From positions 1 to 56,993 of the forward strand of contig NZ_LR701607.1 in the NCBI RefSeq assembly GCF_902498805.1: a DNA stretch of 56,993 bases, written 5' to 3'. Numbering within the stretch: the stretch's first letter is position 1; every line of letters starts with the position of its first letter. Below are positions 41,882-52,086 of this stretch, one piece after another. The notes below the pieces were generated by a model. The model was given only the letters and a program-made list of their open reading frames with translations, was not told where the DNA came from and searched no databases. This DNA comes from Imperialibacter sp. EC-SDR9. Lineage in GTDB: Bacteria > Bacteroidota > Bacteroidia > Cytophagales > Cyclobacteriaceae. Both the position numbers and the translations under genes were made by a program.

Positions 41882-44381
41882 AGCTCTTCGTCTTTAAAAT
41901 TTCCGCCAGCGGCTTGACCATTTTATCAATATCACCTGCCCCTATCGTGAGCAGTACTTCCGGATCGTGGCTCTTCGTCCACGCCAGTAATTCGTCCTTG
42001 CTAATCACCTGCTTCCTGGAATGCGAAATTTTGGAAGCAATCATTTCGGCATCTACTCCAGGGATAGGTTTCTCCCTTGCTGGGTAAATAGGCAGTAGAA
42101 TCACCTCGTCGGCCATAGAAAGGCTTTCGGCAAAACCATCAGCAAAATCCCTGGTGCGGGTGTACAAATGCGGCTGAAAAATAGCCGTTAGCTCTTTGGA
42201 AGGATACAATTCCCTCACCGAACGAAGGAACTGCCGGATTTCCTCAGGGTGATGCGCATAGTCGTCGATGAAGACATGGTGATCATCTTTCAGAATGCTC
42301 TCAAACCTGCGTTTCACGCCTATGTAGCTAGCCACTCCCTGTCTGATGGCTTTTTCATCAATGCCCAGTTGTAAGGCCACACCAATGGCGGCCGTCATGT
42401 TCTCCACGTTGTGGAAGCCAGGCACCTGAAGCCTCAGGTCGGTCATTTTGCCCTCGGGATATACCATATCAAAGGCAAACTGTCCGTCGACTACTTTTAC
42501 ATTTTCAGGACGGTAGTCAAATGAATCGCCATAGTGATTAACAGACGCTCTGCGGGCAGGTAAAATAAGTGTTTGCTGCAGCTTACCCTGGAGGAAGATG
42601 CTTCCAGAAGGGATTACCTGCCCGGCAAAAGCGCTGTATGTCTTTATCATTTCTTCAGCGGATCCGTAGATATCAAGATGATCCGGATCGACTGAAGTGA
42701 TTACTGCTATGTTGGGATGAAGGCGCAGGAAGGACCTGTCGAATTCATCTGCTTCCGCCACCAAAAGCGACTCGGGGTCGTCAGAAAGCAGCAAGTTGCT
42801 GTTGTAGTTGGCCGTGATGCCACCAATAAATGCTTCTACCGGCTTGCCTGCCGACTTCAGCAAATGAGCAATCATCGAAGACGTTGTCGTCTTTCCATGC
42901 GTGCCAGCCACCGCTATGGTGAACTTGCTCTTAGAAATCAATCCGAGCACTTCAGAGCGCTTCTTGATATCAAAGCCTTCCCCTTTCAAATAAGCCCACT
43001 CTGTATGTTCAGCTGGAATGGCTGGTGTCAAAACCACCAATGTCTTGGCTTTGTTGGCTTTAAAGTTGTCGGGGATCAGGGAAACATCATCCGTAAAATG
43101 AATATCGATGCCCTCTTTCTTCAGGTCGTCAGTAAGTGCCGTCGAGGTAAGGTCGTAACCCACCACTTTTTTGCCCTGGTTGTTGAACCAGCGAGCCAAA
43201 GCACTCATGCCTATGCCGCCTATACCCAGGAAGTAAACATTGTCTATGCGCAGGAATGGACGGCTTTCGGCTGCACCTAATAGCTCCGCCAATTGATCAA
43301 CGATGTCTTCGGTAGCCGCAGGCCTGGCCATTGCCTTGATGTTTGCAGAAAGCATTAACTGCTTTTCACTGTCCTTCAAAAGCAACAGCACTTCCTGCAC
43401 CAGTTGTTGCCTGGCGTCTATATCTCTAATGGCGATGGCAGCATCTTTCCTCACAAGCGCCATGGCATTGCTTGTTTGATGGTCTTCCGCCACATTGGGT
43501 GAAGGCACAAAAATGACAGGCTTGCCAACTACGCAAAGCTCGGAAATCGACAGCGCCCCTGCCCTTGAAATTACCACATCGGCAGCGGCATAAGCCTTGT
43601 CCATTTCTTTGATGAACTCAAGCAGCACAATGCCGGTCATGTCCATCGATGCCGTTTGCTGCTTCATTTGCTCGAAATAGAAACGGCCGCACTGCCACAG
43701 CACCTGAACGCCGGCCTTTTGGAATTCTGCTAGCCCCGCAAGCACACTTTCATTCAAGGTTTTAGCACCAAGGCTGCCACCAAACACCAGCACCACTGGT
43801 TTTGTGGCATCAAGTCCGTAGAAGGAAGCGGCCGTCGCTTTTGTAATATTTCCAGCAGTGATGTCTTTTCTGATGGGATTGCCGGTGATGGTCAGCTTCT
43901 CTTTAGGGAAGAACTTCTCCATGCCCTCGTAGGCCACACATATTTTCTGTACTCGCTTGGCCAACCATTTATTGGTGAGGCCTGCGTATGAATTCTGCTC
44001 CTGGATAAGAGAAGGAATGCCTTTGGACGTAGCAGCGTACAACAATGGCCCACTGGCATAACCGCCTACGCCCACGACTACGTCAGGCTTAAAGTCGTTG
44101 ATGATTTTCCTGGATTTCCATACGCTGGAAATTACCTTGAAAGGAAACATGAGGTTGCTGAGAGACAGGCTGCGCTGCAGTCCACTGATCCAAAGCCCAA
44201 TGATCTTGAAGCCCGCCTCCGGCACTCGTTGCATTTCCATTTTCCCTTCAGCACCCACAAAGAGGATATCAGCATCAGGGAATCGCTCCCTGAAAGCAGT
44301 ACCAATAGCGACTGCCGGGAAGATATGTCCCCCGGTGCCTCCTCCACTGATAATGATCCGATATGCTCCTGTTTTTGTCAT
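41871..44381 (-). CDS. murG-murC: MurG-MurC fusion: lipid II GlcNAc transferase and UDP-MurNAc:L-alanine ligase
   Basis: One open frame of 836 residues joins two enzymes. Residues 1 to about 370 are MurG: GGGTGGHI at 13-20, GVGGYASGP at 104-112, and the UDP-GlcNAc site SRAGALSISEL at 272-282. Residues 376-836 are MurC: Rossmann GIGGIGMSA at 386-394, ATP loop GTHGKTTT at 493-500, then DEFDRSFL and the DDYAHHPEE site. The junction (EDIVDQLAELLGAAESR then PFLRIDNVYFLG) has no in-frame start codon, so MurC cannot be made independently. MurG acts on membrane lipid I and MurC in the cytoplasm on UDP-MurNAc. The fusion would put both on one chain. A sequencing frameshift is the main alternative, yet both halves are complete. 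Confidence 0.9.
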   Translation of the reverse strand: MTKTGAYRIIISGGGTGGHIFPAVAIGTAFRERFPDADILFVGAEGKMEMQRVPEAGFKIIGLWISGLQRSLSLSNLMFPFKVISSVWKSRKIINDFKPDVVVGVGGYASGPLLYAATSKGIPSLIQEQNSYAGLTNKWLAKRVQKICVAYEGMEKFFPKEKLTITGNPIRKDITAGNITKATAASFYGLDATKPVVLVFGGSLGAKTLNESVLAGLAEFQKAGVQVLWQCGRFYFEQMKQQTASMDMTGIVLLEFIKEMDKAYAAADVVISRAGALSISELCVVGKPVIFVPSPNVAEDHQTSNAMALVRKDAAIAIRDIDARQQLVQEVLLLLKDSEKQLMLSANIKAMARPAATEDIVDQLAELLGAAESRPFLRIDNVYFLGIGGIGMSALARWFNNQGKKVVGYDLTSTALTDDLKKEGIDIHFTDDVSLIPDNFKANKAKTLVVLTPAIPAEHTEWAYLKGEGFDIKKRSEVLGLISKSKFTIAVAGTHGKTTTSSMIAHLLKSAGKPVEAFIGGITANYNSNLLLSDDPESLLVAEADEFDRSFLRLHPNIAVITSVDPDHLDIYGSAEEMIKTYSAFAGQVIPSGSIFLQGKLQQTLILPARRASVNHYGDSFDYRPENVKVVDGQFAFDMVYPEGKMTDLRLQVPGFHNVENMTAAIGVALQLGIDEKAIRQGVASYIGVKRRFESILKDDHHVFIDDYAHHPEEIRQFLRSVRELYPSKELTAIFQPHLYTRTRDFADGFAESLSMADEVILLPIYPAREKPIPGVDAEMIASKISHSRKQVISKDELLAWTKSHDPEVLLTIGAGDIDKMVKPLAEILKTKSYAA

Positions 44382-44382
44382 A

Positions 44383-45549
44383 TTATGCCATTGCGGCTAC
44401 TTTCCTTTTTCCGTTTCCTTTCACGTCGCTGGGGAACTCATCCAATTCTCCCCTGCTCACGCTTAGTATGATGCCTATTGAAATCCCCATAAATAGCTGC
44501 GATGTACCTCCCATGCTCACCAGCGGTAATGGTAGCCCGGTAATTGGCCCCAGCCCCACGGCAACGCCCATATTGATGAAGGCCTGCATGACCAGTGCAA
44601 AACTCAGTGCAGCACTTAGCAAACCACCATAGGCCCTCTCGCTCTGCATGAACACAATCATGCCCCTGTAGAGCAGCGCCAGATAGAGCAGGATCACTGT
44701 CACCCCTCCTATCATGCCATATTCCTCGATGATGATGGCGTAGATGAAATCAGAATATGGATGAGGCAGAAAATTTCTTTGGTCACTCTGGCCTGGTCCT
44801 TTGCCTACGATTCCTCCGCTGGCAACAGCGATGTAAGACTGCTGCGCCTGAAAGGGTAGCGCTGATTCATCGTCAGAAAGGAAGGACTGCACCCGGCTGA
44901 TTACCGTTTGTCCTCTTTGGCCCAGGGTTAGCGCCACGGCTCCGGAGAGCGCACCAATCATGACCAGCATGGCCAGGTATTTCACTGGCACACGGCCAAT
45001 GAACATCAGCAGCATGCAGGTAGCGAAAATCAATACGGCTGTGGAGAAGTTGGACATGGCGATCAGGCCGCAAATGACGCCACACCACAGCAGGATGGGG
45101 ATCAGCGATTCCTTGAGCTCTTCTTCACTCTGCTGCCGCTTCGACAAGATGCTGGCTATGGTCACAAACAAGGCCAGCTTGGCCAAATCGGATGGCTGGA
45201 AAGCCTGGTTGATAACTGGAATGGTTAACCACCGGGAAGCTTCGTTCATCGTGTTTCCAAACAGGTAGGTGATCATCAGCAACGGTACCGACACCCATAG
45301 AGCGAGCTTTGAAAGCTTCGAATAGTATCTGTAGTCAATTTTATGCGCACCCCAAATAGCCACAAGGCTGAGTATGGTCAAAACAGAGTGCTTCATCAGG
45401 TAATACTCAGTATCTCCACCCATTTTTGCATAGGCGAGCGTGCCGGTGGCGCTGTACACTACCAGGATGCTCAGTACAGACAAAGCAAGAACGATGGCCC
45501 AAATAATCGGATCACCTTTAAGGTTGTTCTCTATCCATTCCTTTATCAT
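44383..45549 (-). CDS. ftsW: Peptidoglycan glycosyltransferase FtsW
   Basis: A 388-residue polytopic SEDS protein with about ten membrane helices. Family marks include VVYSATGTLAYAK near the N-terminus, LTIPVINQAFQPSDLAKLALF (pattern of the conserved Q-P-S-D/E-x-x-K loop), the periplasmic segment with GQSDQRNFLPHPYSDFIY and the terminal PLVSMGGTSQLF. It polymerises lipid II at the septum together with the transpeptidase FtsI. Its start overlaps the end of murD by four bases, and the murG part follows one base later. Confidence 0.95.
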   Translation of the reverse strand: MIKEWIENNLKGDPIIWAIVLALSVLSILVVYSATGTLAYAKMGGDTEYYLMKHSVLTILSLVAIWGAHKIDYRYYSKLSKLALWVSVPLLMITYLFGNTMNEASRWLTIPVINQAFQPSDLAKLALFVTIASILSKRQQSEEELKESLIPILLWCGVICGLIAMSNFSTAVLIFATCMLLMFIGRVPVKYLAMLVMIGALSGAVALTLGQRGQTVISRVQSFLSDDESALPFQAQQSYIAVASGGIVGKGPGQSDQRNFLPHPYSDFIYAIIIEEYGMIGGVTVILLYLALLYRGMIVFMQSERAYGGLLSAALSFALVMQAFINMGVAVGLGPITGLPLPLVSMGGTSQLFMGISIGIILSVSRGELDEFPSDVKGNGKRKVAAMA

Positions 45550-46925
45550 ACGCTTTGCCCCCTTTCTACATGATTTTTTAACCCGACAACTGCATCTTTG
45601 AACTGCTCACCACGGTCTTCATAGTTTCGGAACAGGTCGAAACTGGCGCAAGCCGGTGACAACAGCACCACATCACCCGGGGCCGACAAATCTGCCCCCC
45701 AACGGGCGGCATCATTTACCGACTGTGTCTGCCTGATGGTAGCCACCTTGCCAGTGAAGTAGTCCGTCAGCTTGGTATTGTCTTTTCCCAAACAGATCAG
45801 GGCTTTGACCTTTTCTTTCACCAAAGCCTCTATCCTATCGTAATCATTGCCTTTGTCGAGGCCGCCAGCAATCCACACTATGGGAGCCTCAATCCCTTCC
45901 AGAGCATAGTAAACAGAGTCTACATTCGTGGCTTTGGAGTCGTTGATGAACAGCACATCGTCTATGGTCGCTACTTTCTCCAGGCGGTGAGGCGCATTTT
46001 TGAATGTCTTTAGCGCTTTTACCACTTTTTCCATGGGAGCTTCCATGGTTAGCGTTGTCAAAACCGCCGCCATCGAATTCACCATGTTATGCTTACCGAT
46101 AAGCGACACCTGATTAACAGGAATTTTGTGGGATTTCTTCTTCGACTCTATGTTGAACACCAGATGGTCTTCGTCGAGGAAGGCACCGTTTTTCACATTC
46201 TCAACCAAAGAGATGGCGAAAATTGACGCCTCCACATTTCTTCTGGCCAGCTCTTCCTCAATTGGCCCTTTGTCTGCGAAATAGATAAAGCACTCTTCAT
46301 GGGTCATTTTCTCGATGATCCTGAATTTGCTATTGACATATTTTTGGAAGCTATAGTCGTACCTGTCGAGGTGATCTGGTGTGATATTCAGCAGAATAGC
46401 CACATCGGGTTTGAAGGTATTCATCCCGTCGAGCTGGAAGCTGCTCACCTCCAAAACGTAGATGTCGAAATTGTCCTTTATCACCTGACGGGCAAAGCTG
46501 TGGCCTACATTGCCAGCCAAGCCGACGTTATAACCTGCTTCTTTCAGTAAATGGTAGGTAAGCAGGGTGGTGGTGGTCTTTCCGTTGGTGCCTGTAATGG
46601 CTATTTTTTTCGCCTTCGTATACCTTGAAGCGAATTCTATCTCGTCAATGATTTCAACACCCTTTTCCCTGGCCTTCTTTACAATATCTACCTTGTCGGC
46701 AATGCCGGGGCTCTTGATGATCAGGTCAGCTTCCAGGATTTGTTTGACTGTGTGCTTCCCTTCCTCAAACTCGATGCCGGCAGCATTGAGGTCTTTGCGA
46801 TAGCGTTCTTTCAGCACGCCGCCGTCGGACACAAACACATTGAATCCCTTGTGCTGCGCCAGCAAGGCCGCTCCCACGCCGCTTTCACCAGCACCTAAAA
46901 TGACGATATTTTTCACTGCTTCCAT
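45546..46925 (-). CDS. murD: UDP-N-acetylmuramoyl-L-alanine:D-glutamate ligase
   Basis: The 459-residue ligase adds D-Glu to UDP-MurNAc-L-Ala in the cytoplasm. It starts with a Rossmann loop LGAGESGVGAA, has the ATP loop TGTNGKTTT at 111-119, the ITPDHLDRY motif near residue 180 and NDSKATNVDS with the catalytic Asn/Lys pattern near 325. The C-terminal domain ends SPACASFDLFRNYEDRG, a typical MurD signature. It lies one base downstream of mraY. The length is normal. Confidence 0.97.
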   Translation of the reverse strand: MEAVKNIVILGAGESGVGAALLAQHKGFNVFVSDGGVLKERYRKDLNAAGIEFEEGKHTVKQILEADLIIKSPGIADKVDIVKKAREKGVEIIDEIEFASRYTKAKKIAITGTNGKTTTTLLTYHLLKEAGYNVGLAGNVGHSFARQVIKDNFDIYVLEVSSFQLDGMNTFKPDVAILLNITPDHLDRYDYSFQKYVNSKFRIIEKMTHEECFIYFADKGPIEEELARRNVEASIFAISLVENVKNGAFLDEDHLVFNIESKKKSHKIPVNQVSLIGKHNMVNSMAAVLTTLTMEAPMEKVVKALKTFKNAPHRLEKVATIDDVLFINDSKATNVDSVYYALEGIEAPIVWIAGGLDKGNDYDRIEALVKEKVKALICLGKDNTKLTDYFTGKVATIRQTQSVNDAARWGADLSAPGDVVLLSPACASFDLFRNYEDRGEQFKDAVVGLKNHVERGQSV

Positions 46926-46926
46926 C

Positions 46927-48126
46927 TTAGCGTAGTTTGAGGGTTACAAGTGAGAAAATGGCCAACAAAATGCCGACAGTCCAGAAGCGGGCCACAATCT
47001 TGGCCTCGTGAATACCTTTTTTCTGGTAGTGATGATGCAAAGGAGACATCAGGAAAACTCTCTTTCCTTCTCCGAATTTCTTTTTGGTATACTTGAAATA
47101 GCTAACCTGAATAACCACCGATAGGTTTTCCACTACGAAAATGCCACACATGAAAGGGATCAGCAGCTCTTTTCGCACGATGATGGCCAACACGGCGATG
47201 ATGCCACCAAGGCTCAGGCTGCCCGTGTCGCCCATGAATACCTGAGCGGGATAGGCATTGTACCACAAAAAGCCGATGCAAGCTCCCACCAGGGCGGTAC
47301 AGAAAATTACCAGCTCGCCTGAGTTGGGAATGAACATCACATTCAGGTACTGGGAGAAAGTGACGTTGCCGGAAACGTAAGCGAAAATGGCAAGGGTGAG
47401 GGCGATGATGGCAGACGTGCCAGCTGCGAGACCGTCGACACCATCGGTGATGTTGGCACCGTTGGAAACGGACGTGAAGATAAACACCACTAACAGCACA
47501 TAAAGTACCCAATCGAACTGTCCAAGGAGGCCGAACAATACGTGGTAGTCCAGCTCATTGTCCTTGATAAAAGGGATCGTCGTTATCAATGCCTTCACAT
47601 CGTTGAACGAGGAAATAATTTGACCATTCACTGATTTGTAGGTGAACTCACGAACAGTCACATCGTCGTTAAACACCAAAACCAGACCTACAAGCAGGCC
47701 TACGCTAACCTGACCGATGATTTTGAATTTTCCGGCCAGCCCGTCTTTGTTTTTCTTTTTGAGCTTGAGGTAGTCGTCCAAAAAGCCAATCGATCCCATG
47801 CTAATGGCTGTGACCAGCATAAGTATGATGTAAATATTTTCCAGCTGAGCAAACAGCAACGTGGGAATAACGATGGCCATGATGATGATGATGCCCCCCA
47901 TGGTTGGCGTGCCTTTCTTCTCCATTTGCCCCTGCAGGCCCAGGTCTCTGATTTCTTCGCCCAGTTGGTATTTGTGGAGCATGCCGATAAGATACTTGCC
48001 AAAAGTGACCGTGATTAGCAGAGAAATGAGCGCAGCCATGCCGGCCCTGAAGGAAATGAAGCGAAAAACGCTTGCACCCATCAGGTTGAACTCACTCTCC
48101 AGATAATCAAACAAGTAATACAGCAT
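46927..48126 (-). CDS. mraY: Phospho-N-acetylmuramoyl-pentapeptide transferase
   Basis: A 399-residue ten-helix inner-membrane enzyme that transfers phospho-MurNAc-pentapeptide to undecaprenyl phosphate, making lipid I. Conserved motifs: [16 protein letters not shown], the [12 protein letters not shown] motif near residue 225, [10 protein letters not shown] and the cytoplasmic [11 protein letters not shown] loop. The extra residues between helix 4 and 5 ([11 protein letters not shown] stretch) are usual for Bacteroidota. It lies six bases after murE. Confidence 0.97.
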   Translation of the reverse strand: MLYYLFDYLESEFNLMGASVFRFISFRAGMAALISLLITVTFGKYLIGMLHKYQLGEEIRDLGLQGQMEKKGTPTMGGIIIIMAIVIPTLLFAQLENIYIILMLVTAISMGSIGFLDDYLKLKKKNKDGLAGKFKIIGQVSVGLLVGLVLVFNDDVTVREFTYKSVNGQIISSFNDVKALITTIPFIKDNELDYHVLFGLLGQFDWVLYVLLVVFIFTSVSNGANITDGVDGLAAGTSAIIALTLAIFAYVSGNVTFSQYLNVMFIPNSGELVIFCTALVGACIGFLWYNAYPAQVFMGDTGSLSLGGIIAVLAIIVRKELLIPFMCGIFVVENLSVVIQVSYFKYTKKKFGEGKRVFLMSPLHHHYQKKGIHEAKIVARFWTVGILLAIFSLVTLKLR

Positions 48127-48132
48127 ACTTGG

Positions 48133-49596
48133 TTATTCACTAAAAGCTTTTAAAACTTCGGTCACTACTTTTTTATCGTCAAAAGGGTGCTTCACGCCCT
48201 GAATCTCCTGGTAGGTTTCATGCCCCTTGCCCGCCACCAGCACAATGTCTCCCGGATGTGAGATGCTAATCGCTGTTTTGATAGCCTCTTTCCGGTCTGG
48301 CACGATCAGCGTTTTTCGGTAGTTGCTTGGGCCTACACCCGTTTGCATATCTTTAATGATCTCCATAGGATCCTCAAACCTTGGGTTGTCCGATGTAAGG
48401 ATCACCTTATCGCTAAGCTGGCAAGAAATGGCGGCCATAAGTGGTCGCTTTGTCTTGTCACGATTGCCGCCGCAGCCTACTACCGTTACCACTGTTTCGT
48501 TGCCTGTGCGGAAACTTTTGATCGTCTTCAACACGTTTTCCAGCGCATCAGGCGTGTGTGCGTAGTCGACTATTGCGACAATGCCAGTAGTTGATGGCAC
48601 AAGCTGGAACCTCCCTCTAGCCGGATCCACATCAGAGAGTTGTGTCAGCACTTCCTCCGTCGGCTCATCGAGCAACACAGCAGTTCCATACACAGCCAGC
48701 AAATTGTAGGCATTGAAGTCTCCTACCAGCTTGAACCACACGTCTATATTGTCGATTTGGAGCTCCAGACCCTGAATGGAATTGCTCAACACCTTTGCTC
48801 TGAAGTCACTCATGTGCTTCAGTGAGTAGCTTTTTTTCGCAGCTTTTGTATTTTGGAGCATAATGGCTCCCCGCTTATCGTCTTCATTTACCAACGCAAA
48901 CGCTGAAGACGGAAGCCCATCAAAAAGCATTTTCTTGGCTTTGATGTACTCATCAAAAGTGCCATGGTAGTCGAGGTGGTCGTGGCTGATATTGGTAAAC
49001 ACCGCACCAGCAAACTGCAATCCGGCAACCCTGTGTTGCACAATGGCATGAGAGCTGGCTTCCATGAAGCAGTGTGTGCAGCCCTGGTCGGCCATTTCTT
49101 TCAACAGCCTGTTCAGCGCAATGGCGTCAGGCGTTGTATGTGTAGCCGGCAGCACTTCTTCGCCGATCTTGTTTTCTACGGTAGACAGCAGCCCCGATTT
49201 GTAGCCCAGCTTGCCAAACAATTGGTGAAGCAGGGTGACTGTCGTCGTTTTGCCGTTAGTGCCGGTTACTGCCACCAGCTTAAGCCTGGAAGACGGGTTG
49301 CCATAAAAATTGGAGGCAATAAAGCCCAATGCCCTGGCCGAGTTGTCGACCTTCACATAAGTAACTGTGTCGAGCAGCTTTGCTGGCAAGTCTTCACAAA
49401 CCACCACGCTGGCTCCTTTGGCTATCGCCTGATCTATATATTGATGACCATCAGTTTGGGTTCCACGAACAGCAATAAATAAGCAGCCCTGCTTCGACTC
49501 TCTTGAGTCGAAGCAGATGCCGCCTAAGTCAGTATTCATATCACCTGCAACTGAGATTAGGTTAGTCTTGTATAATATGTCTTTTAACAGGGCCAT
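48133..49596 (-). CDS. murE: UDP-MurNAc-L-alanyl-D-glutamate:2,6-diaminopimelate ligase
   Basis: The 487-residue ligase adds the third amino acid of the stem peptide. The ATP loop is TGTNGKTTT at 111-119. The carbamylated-lysine and substrate regions (EASSHAI, ISHDHLDYH) are intact. The specificity motif reads TSDNPRFEDP, and DNPR is the form associated with meso-diaminopimelate rather than lysine. It lies one base from ftsI and six from mraY, so it is co-transcribed. Confidence 0.96.
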   Translation of the reverse strand: MALLKDILYKTNLISVAGDMNTDLGGICFDSRESKQGCLFIAVRGTQTDGHQYIDQAIAKGASVVVCEDLPAKLLDTVTYVKVDNSARALGFIASNFYGNPSSRLKLVAVTGTNGKTTTVTLLHQLFGKLGYKSGLLSTVENKIGEEVLPATHTTPDAIALNRLLKEMADQGCTHCFMEASSHAIVQHRVAGLQFAGAVFTNISHDHLDYHGTFDEYIKAKKMLFDGLPSSAFALVNEDDKRGAIMLQNTKAAKKSYSLKHMSDFRAKVLSNSIQGLELQIDNIDVWFKLVGDFNAYNLLAVYGTAVLLDEPTEEVLTQLSDVDPARGRFQLVPSTTGIVAIVDYAHTPDALENVLKTIKSFRTGNETVVTVVGCGGNRDKTKRPLMAAISCQLSDKVILTSDNPRFEDPMEIIKDMQTGVGPSNYRKTLIVPDRKEAIKTAISISHPGDIVLVAGKGHETYQEIQGVKHPFDDKKVVTEVLKAFSE

Positions 49597-51696
49597 TTAG
49601 CCTAGTTTAATTTTGATTTCACTTCCTTCCGAAACCCTTGTTCCGGCCATTCTCGACTGACTCTCCACTCTCCCATCTCCTTCTATCCGCACCTTCAGTC
49701 CCGCATTTTCCAAAACAAAGAGAGCGTCTCTCAGAGTCATTCCGGCTACATCAGGCACAAGGCCTTCTTTCACCTTGTTGGCAGTCCAGCCAATGCTCTT
49801 GCCCACAAGTCTCGTTTTCACCCATTCCTCGTCGTCGGCCATTTCATGGTTCGAAACGCCAAATTCATTGCAGATCATCGACAGTTCTGGTAAAAAGCCA
49901 GCTCTTACAACAGGAAATACTTCCGTTTGATACGCAACTGCAGGGCGATATTCCTTGTGCACGTCGATATCCTGCGAGTAAATCTTGTCAGCAATTTCCT
50001 TGAACACGGGCGCCGCTACGTCGCTACCATAAATCCGGTAGTTTTTCGGGTTGTCAATCACTACGATGCAGCTGTACTTAGGCGCATCGGCCGGAAAATA
50101 GCCAGCAAACGATGCGTAGTACTGGTTGACGTATTTCCCGTTGACATACTTCTTGGCAGTGCCTGTTTTGCCGGCGATCTTATAGTGTGTTCCATTGATG
50201 TTGGAAGCGGTGCCTCTTTCCACAACCCCCTCAAGGAGCTCTCTCAAATTCGCCAGCGTTTCTTTGGAGCAAATCCTTTTATTGATGACTCTGGGTTCAA
50301 ATTCCTCCACCACCTTGTCAGCCTTGCGCACCGACCTGACTATAATAGGGGTGATCATTTTTCCATCGTTGGCTACCGCATTGAACATGGTGAGCGTTTG
50401 CAGCGGGGTAAGCTTCAGCTCGTAGCCGTGCGAAATCCAGGGCAGCGAAATACCACTCCAGGACGAGTCGGAGGGTGATTTTATGTAAGGCTTGCCCTCA
50501 CCCGCCATCTGAAAGCCAAGCGGCTGACCAACGCCCATTTCCTTTACGAAGTCGATAAACTCAGAAGGTTTCTTTCCGAAATGCTCTACTACCAGCTTGG
50601 CAATACCAATATTGGACGACGATTCGAACATCTGCTTCACGGTGATGGTGCCGTATCCCCCAGGCTTATGGTCCTTCATTACCTGGTTGTAGAACTTATA
50701 CTCGCCGTTGCCAGTCTGCACGGTATCGGTCAGCTTCAAGTCGGTTTCTTCCAGCAGTGCCATCATCGAGGCTAGTTTGAAGGTAGAGCCCGGCTCCACA
50801 GCGCCCTGGCTGCCTACGGCATAGTTGTAGCGTTCCCAATAGTTGCCTTCAGGGTTCTTGCTTAGGTTCGACATGGCTTTGATCTCGCCTGTTTTCACCT
50901 CCATCAACACCACGCTACCGTAATCAGCGTTGTGATCAGAAAGGGCCGCCAGCAATGCCGACTCGGCCACGTCCTGCAAGTTGACATCAATTGTAGTTTC
51001 TATATCGAGACCATCCTTCGCCTTTACTTCAGTACCATCAAATACGGGCCGCCAGCTACCAGCCATTTTTTGAAAAAGTGCTTTGCCGTCGATGCCGCCC
51101 AGCTGGTTGTTGAAGCTGTACTCTAAACCAACTGTCCCTTTTTCGGTCTCGTCTACACTACCGATGGTTCTGTAGCCCAACGTGGAAAACGGATGGTATC
51201 TCTTTTCTACTTTTTCAAAGATGATTCCGCCCTTGTTCCTGCCTTCTCTGAAGACAGGCCACTCCATAATTTTCTTCTTTTGCTGATAATTGATTTCAGC
51301 CCTGCTTAACAACAGGTACTGCCTCTTGTCTTTTCTGGCTTCCAGTATCCTTCGGCGATACTCCTTTGCTGAGTTGTCCTTGAAAGTTCTTGAAAGCAAG
51401 TACGTCAGCGAGTCGAGGTTCTTCTTCAGCAATTCGTCACTTGGCTGCGAAGGATCAAAAGCAACTTTGAAAAAAGGCAGGGAGGTGGCGAGCAAGCTGC
51501 CATTATCGGAGTAAATATTGCCCCTGGTGGCCTTCACTGGTAAATAACGAAGGCTGATTTGCTCCGCCATCTTATTCCATTTATCCCCTTGAATGCGCTG
51601 CAAATAGAAAATACGGTATACCACCGCTCCTGCAAAAAGAACGACCAATAAAAAGGCCACCCGGACTCTCAGCAATATGGAGCTCTTGATATTCAA
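49597..51696 (-). CDS. ftsI: Septal penicillin-binding protein with PASTA domain
   Basis: The 699-residue class B transpeptidase has an N-terminal membrane helix (about 10-29), a pedestal domain (NIYSDNGSLLATSLPFFKV near 60-78), the catalytic S304-T-F-K307 motif, S360-S-N362 and K510-T-G motifs. The last 60 residues (from about 637) form a PASTA domain: VPDVAGMTLRDALFVLENAG and a terminal SEGSEIKIKLG. It cross-links septal peptidoglycan with FtsW. A PASTA extension is usual in Bacteroidota. murE follows immediately at the stop. Confidence 0.96.
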   Translation of the reverse strand: MNIKSSILLRVRVAFLLVVLFAGAVVYRIFYLQRIQGDKWNKMAEQISLRYLPVKATRGNIYSDNGSLLATSLPFFKVAFDPSQPSDELLKKNLDSLTYLLSRTFKDNSAKEYRRRILEARKDKRQYLLLSRAEINYQQKKKIMEWPVFREGRNKGGIIFEKVEKRYHPFSTLGYRTIGSVDETEKGTVGLEYSFNNQLGGIDGKALFQKMAGSWRPVFDGTEVKAKDGLDIETTIDVNLQDVAESALLAALSDHNADYGSVVLMEVKTGEIKAMSNLSKNPEGNYWERYNYAVGSQGAVEPGSTFKLASMMALLEETDLKLTDTVQTGNGEYKFYNQVMKDHKPGGYGTITVKQMFESSSNIGIAKLVVEHFGKKPSEFIDFVKEMGVGQPLGFQMAGEGKPYIKSPSDSSWSGISLPWISHGYELKLTPLQTLTMFNAVANDGKMITPIIVRSVRKADKVVEEFEPRVINKRICSKETLANLRELLEGVVERGTASNINGTHYKIAGKTGTAKKYVNGKYVNQYYASFAGYFPADAPKYSCIVVIDNPKNYRIYGSDVAAPVFKEIADKIYSQDIDVHKEYRPAVAYQTEVFPVVRAGFLPELSMICNEFGVSNHEMADDEEWVKTRLVGKSIGWTANKVKEGLVPDVAGMTLRDALFVLENAGLKVRIEGDGRVESQSRMAGTRVSEGSEIKIKLG

Positions 51697-51701
51697 TCTA
51701 T

Positions 51702-52079
51702 TCAGCGTTTATAATCGTCTTCATTAACCACTATCTTATAAGGAGGTATTCTTGTCTCCTGCAATCCTATTTTCTTCACCTTTCTGGCCACTTCTGATTG
51801 CTTACTAGCAAACATGTATTCAGACTTCAGCGTGGTGAAATCTGCTCTCAAGTCTTCTACTTCAGCTTCCATGTTGTCGATCTTTCTGATCGTTCTATCA
51901 GAAAAATGCCTGTTGCCTATGTAGATAATGCCCATTACAGTAATGAAAAGGGCATAGGGCGTAAAACGTGCCGGAAGTGTATCATCAAGCACACCTTCCA
52001 GTTTGAGCCAGCGGCTAAGCACCGCAAAGGGTCCTTTGCCACCGGGCTCATTTTTACTGTTTCTTACTCTATTTTCCAT
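51702..52079 (-). CDS. ftsL: FtsL-like division protein
   Basis: A 125-residue bitopic protein: a cytoplasmic N-terminus of about 45 residues, one membrane helix (YALFITVMGIIYIGN, residues 43-57), then a coiled-coil stretch (IDNMEAEVEDLRADFTTLKSE) and a short C-terminal tail with the KIGLQE motif. This layout and the place between rsmH and ftsI are what FtsL has. It would form a trimer with FtsQ and FtsB and activate FtsWI. Sequence similarity between FtsL proteins is low, so the call depends on layout and context. Confidence 0.85.
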   Translation of the reverse strand: MENRVRNSKNEPGGKGPFAVLSRWLKLEGVLDDTLPARFTPYALFITVMGIIYIGNRHFSDRTIRKIDNMEAEVEDLRADFTTLKSEYMFASKQSEVARKVKKIGLQETRIPPYKIVVNEDDYKR

Positions 52080-52086
52080 TTTCCTA

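Noticed and set aside
43240-43275. Artificial fusion of murG and murC by a sequencing frameshift
   Set aside because: Both halves are complete and in frame, with a natural linker and no lost motif. It cannot be fully excluded without reads, so I list the fusion as real.
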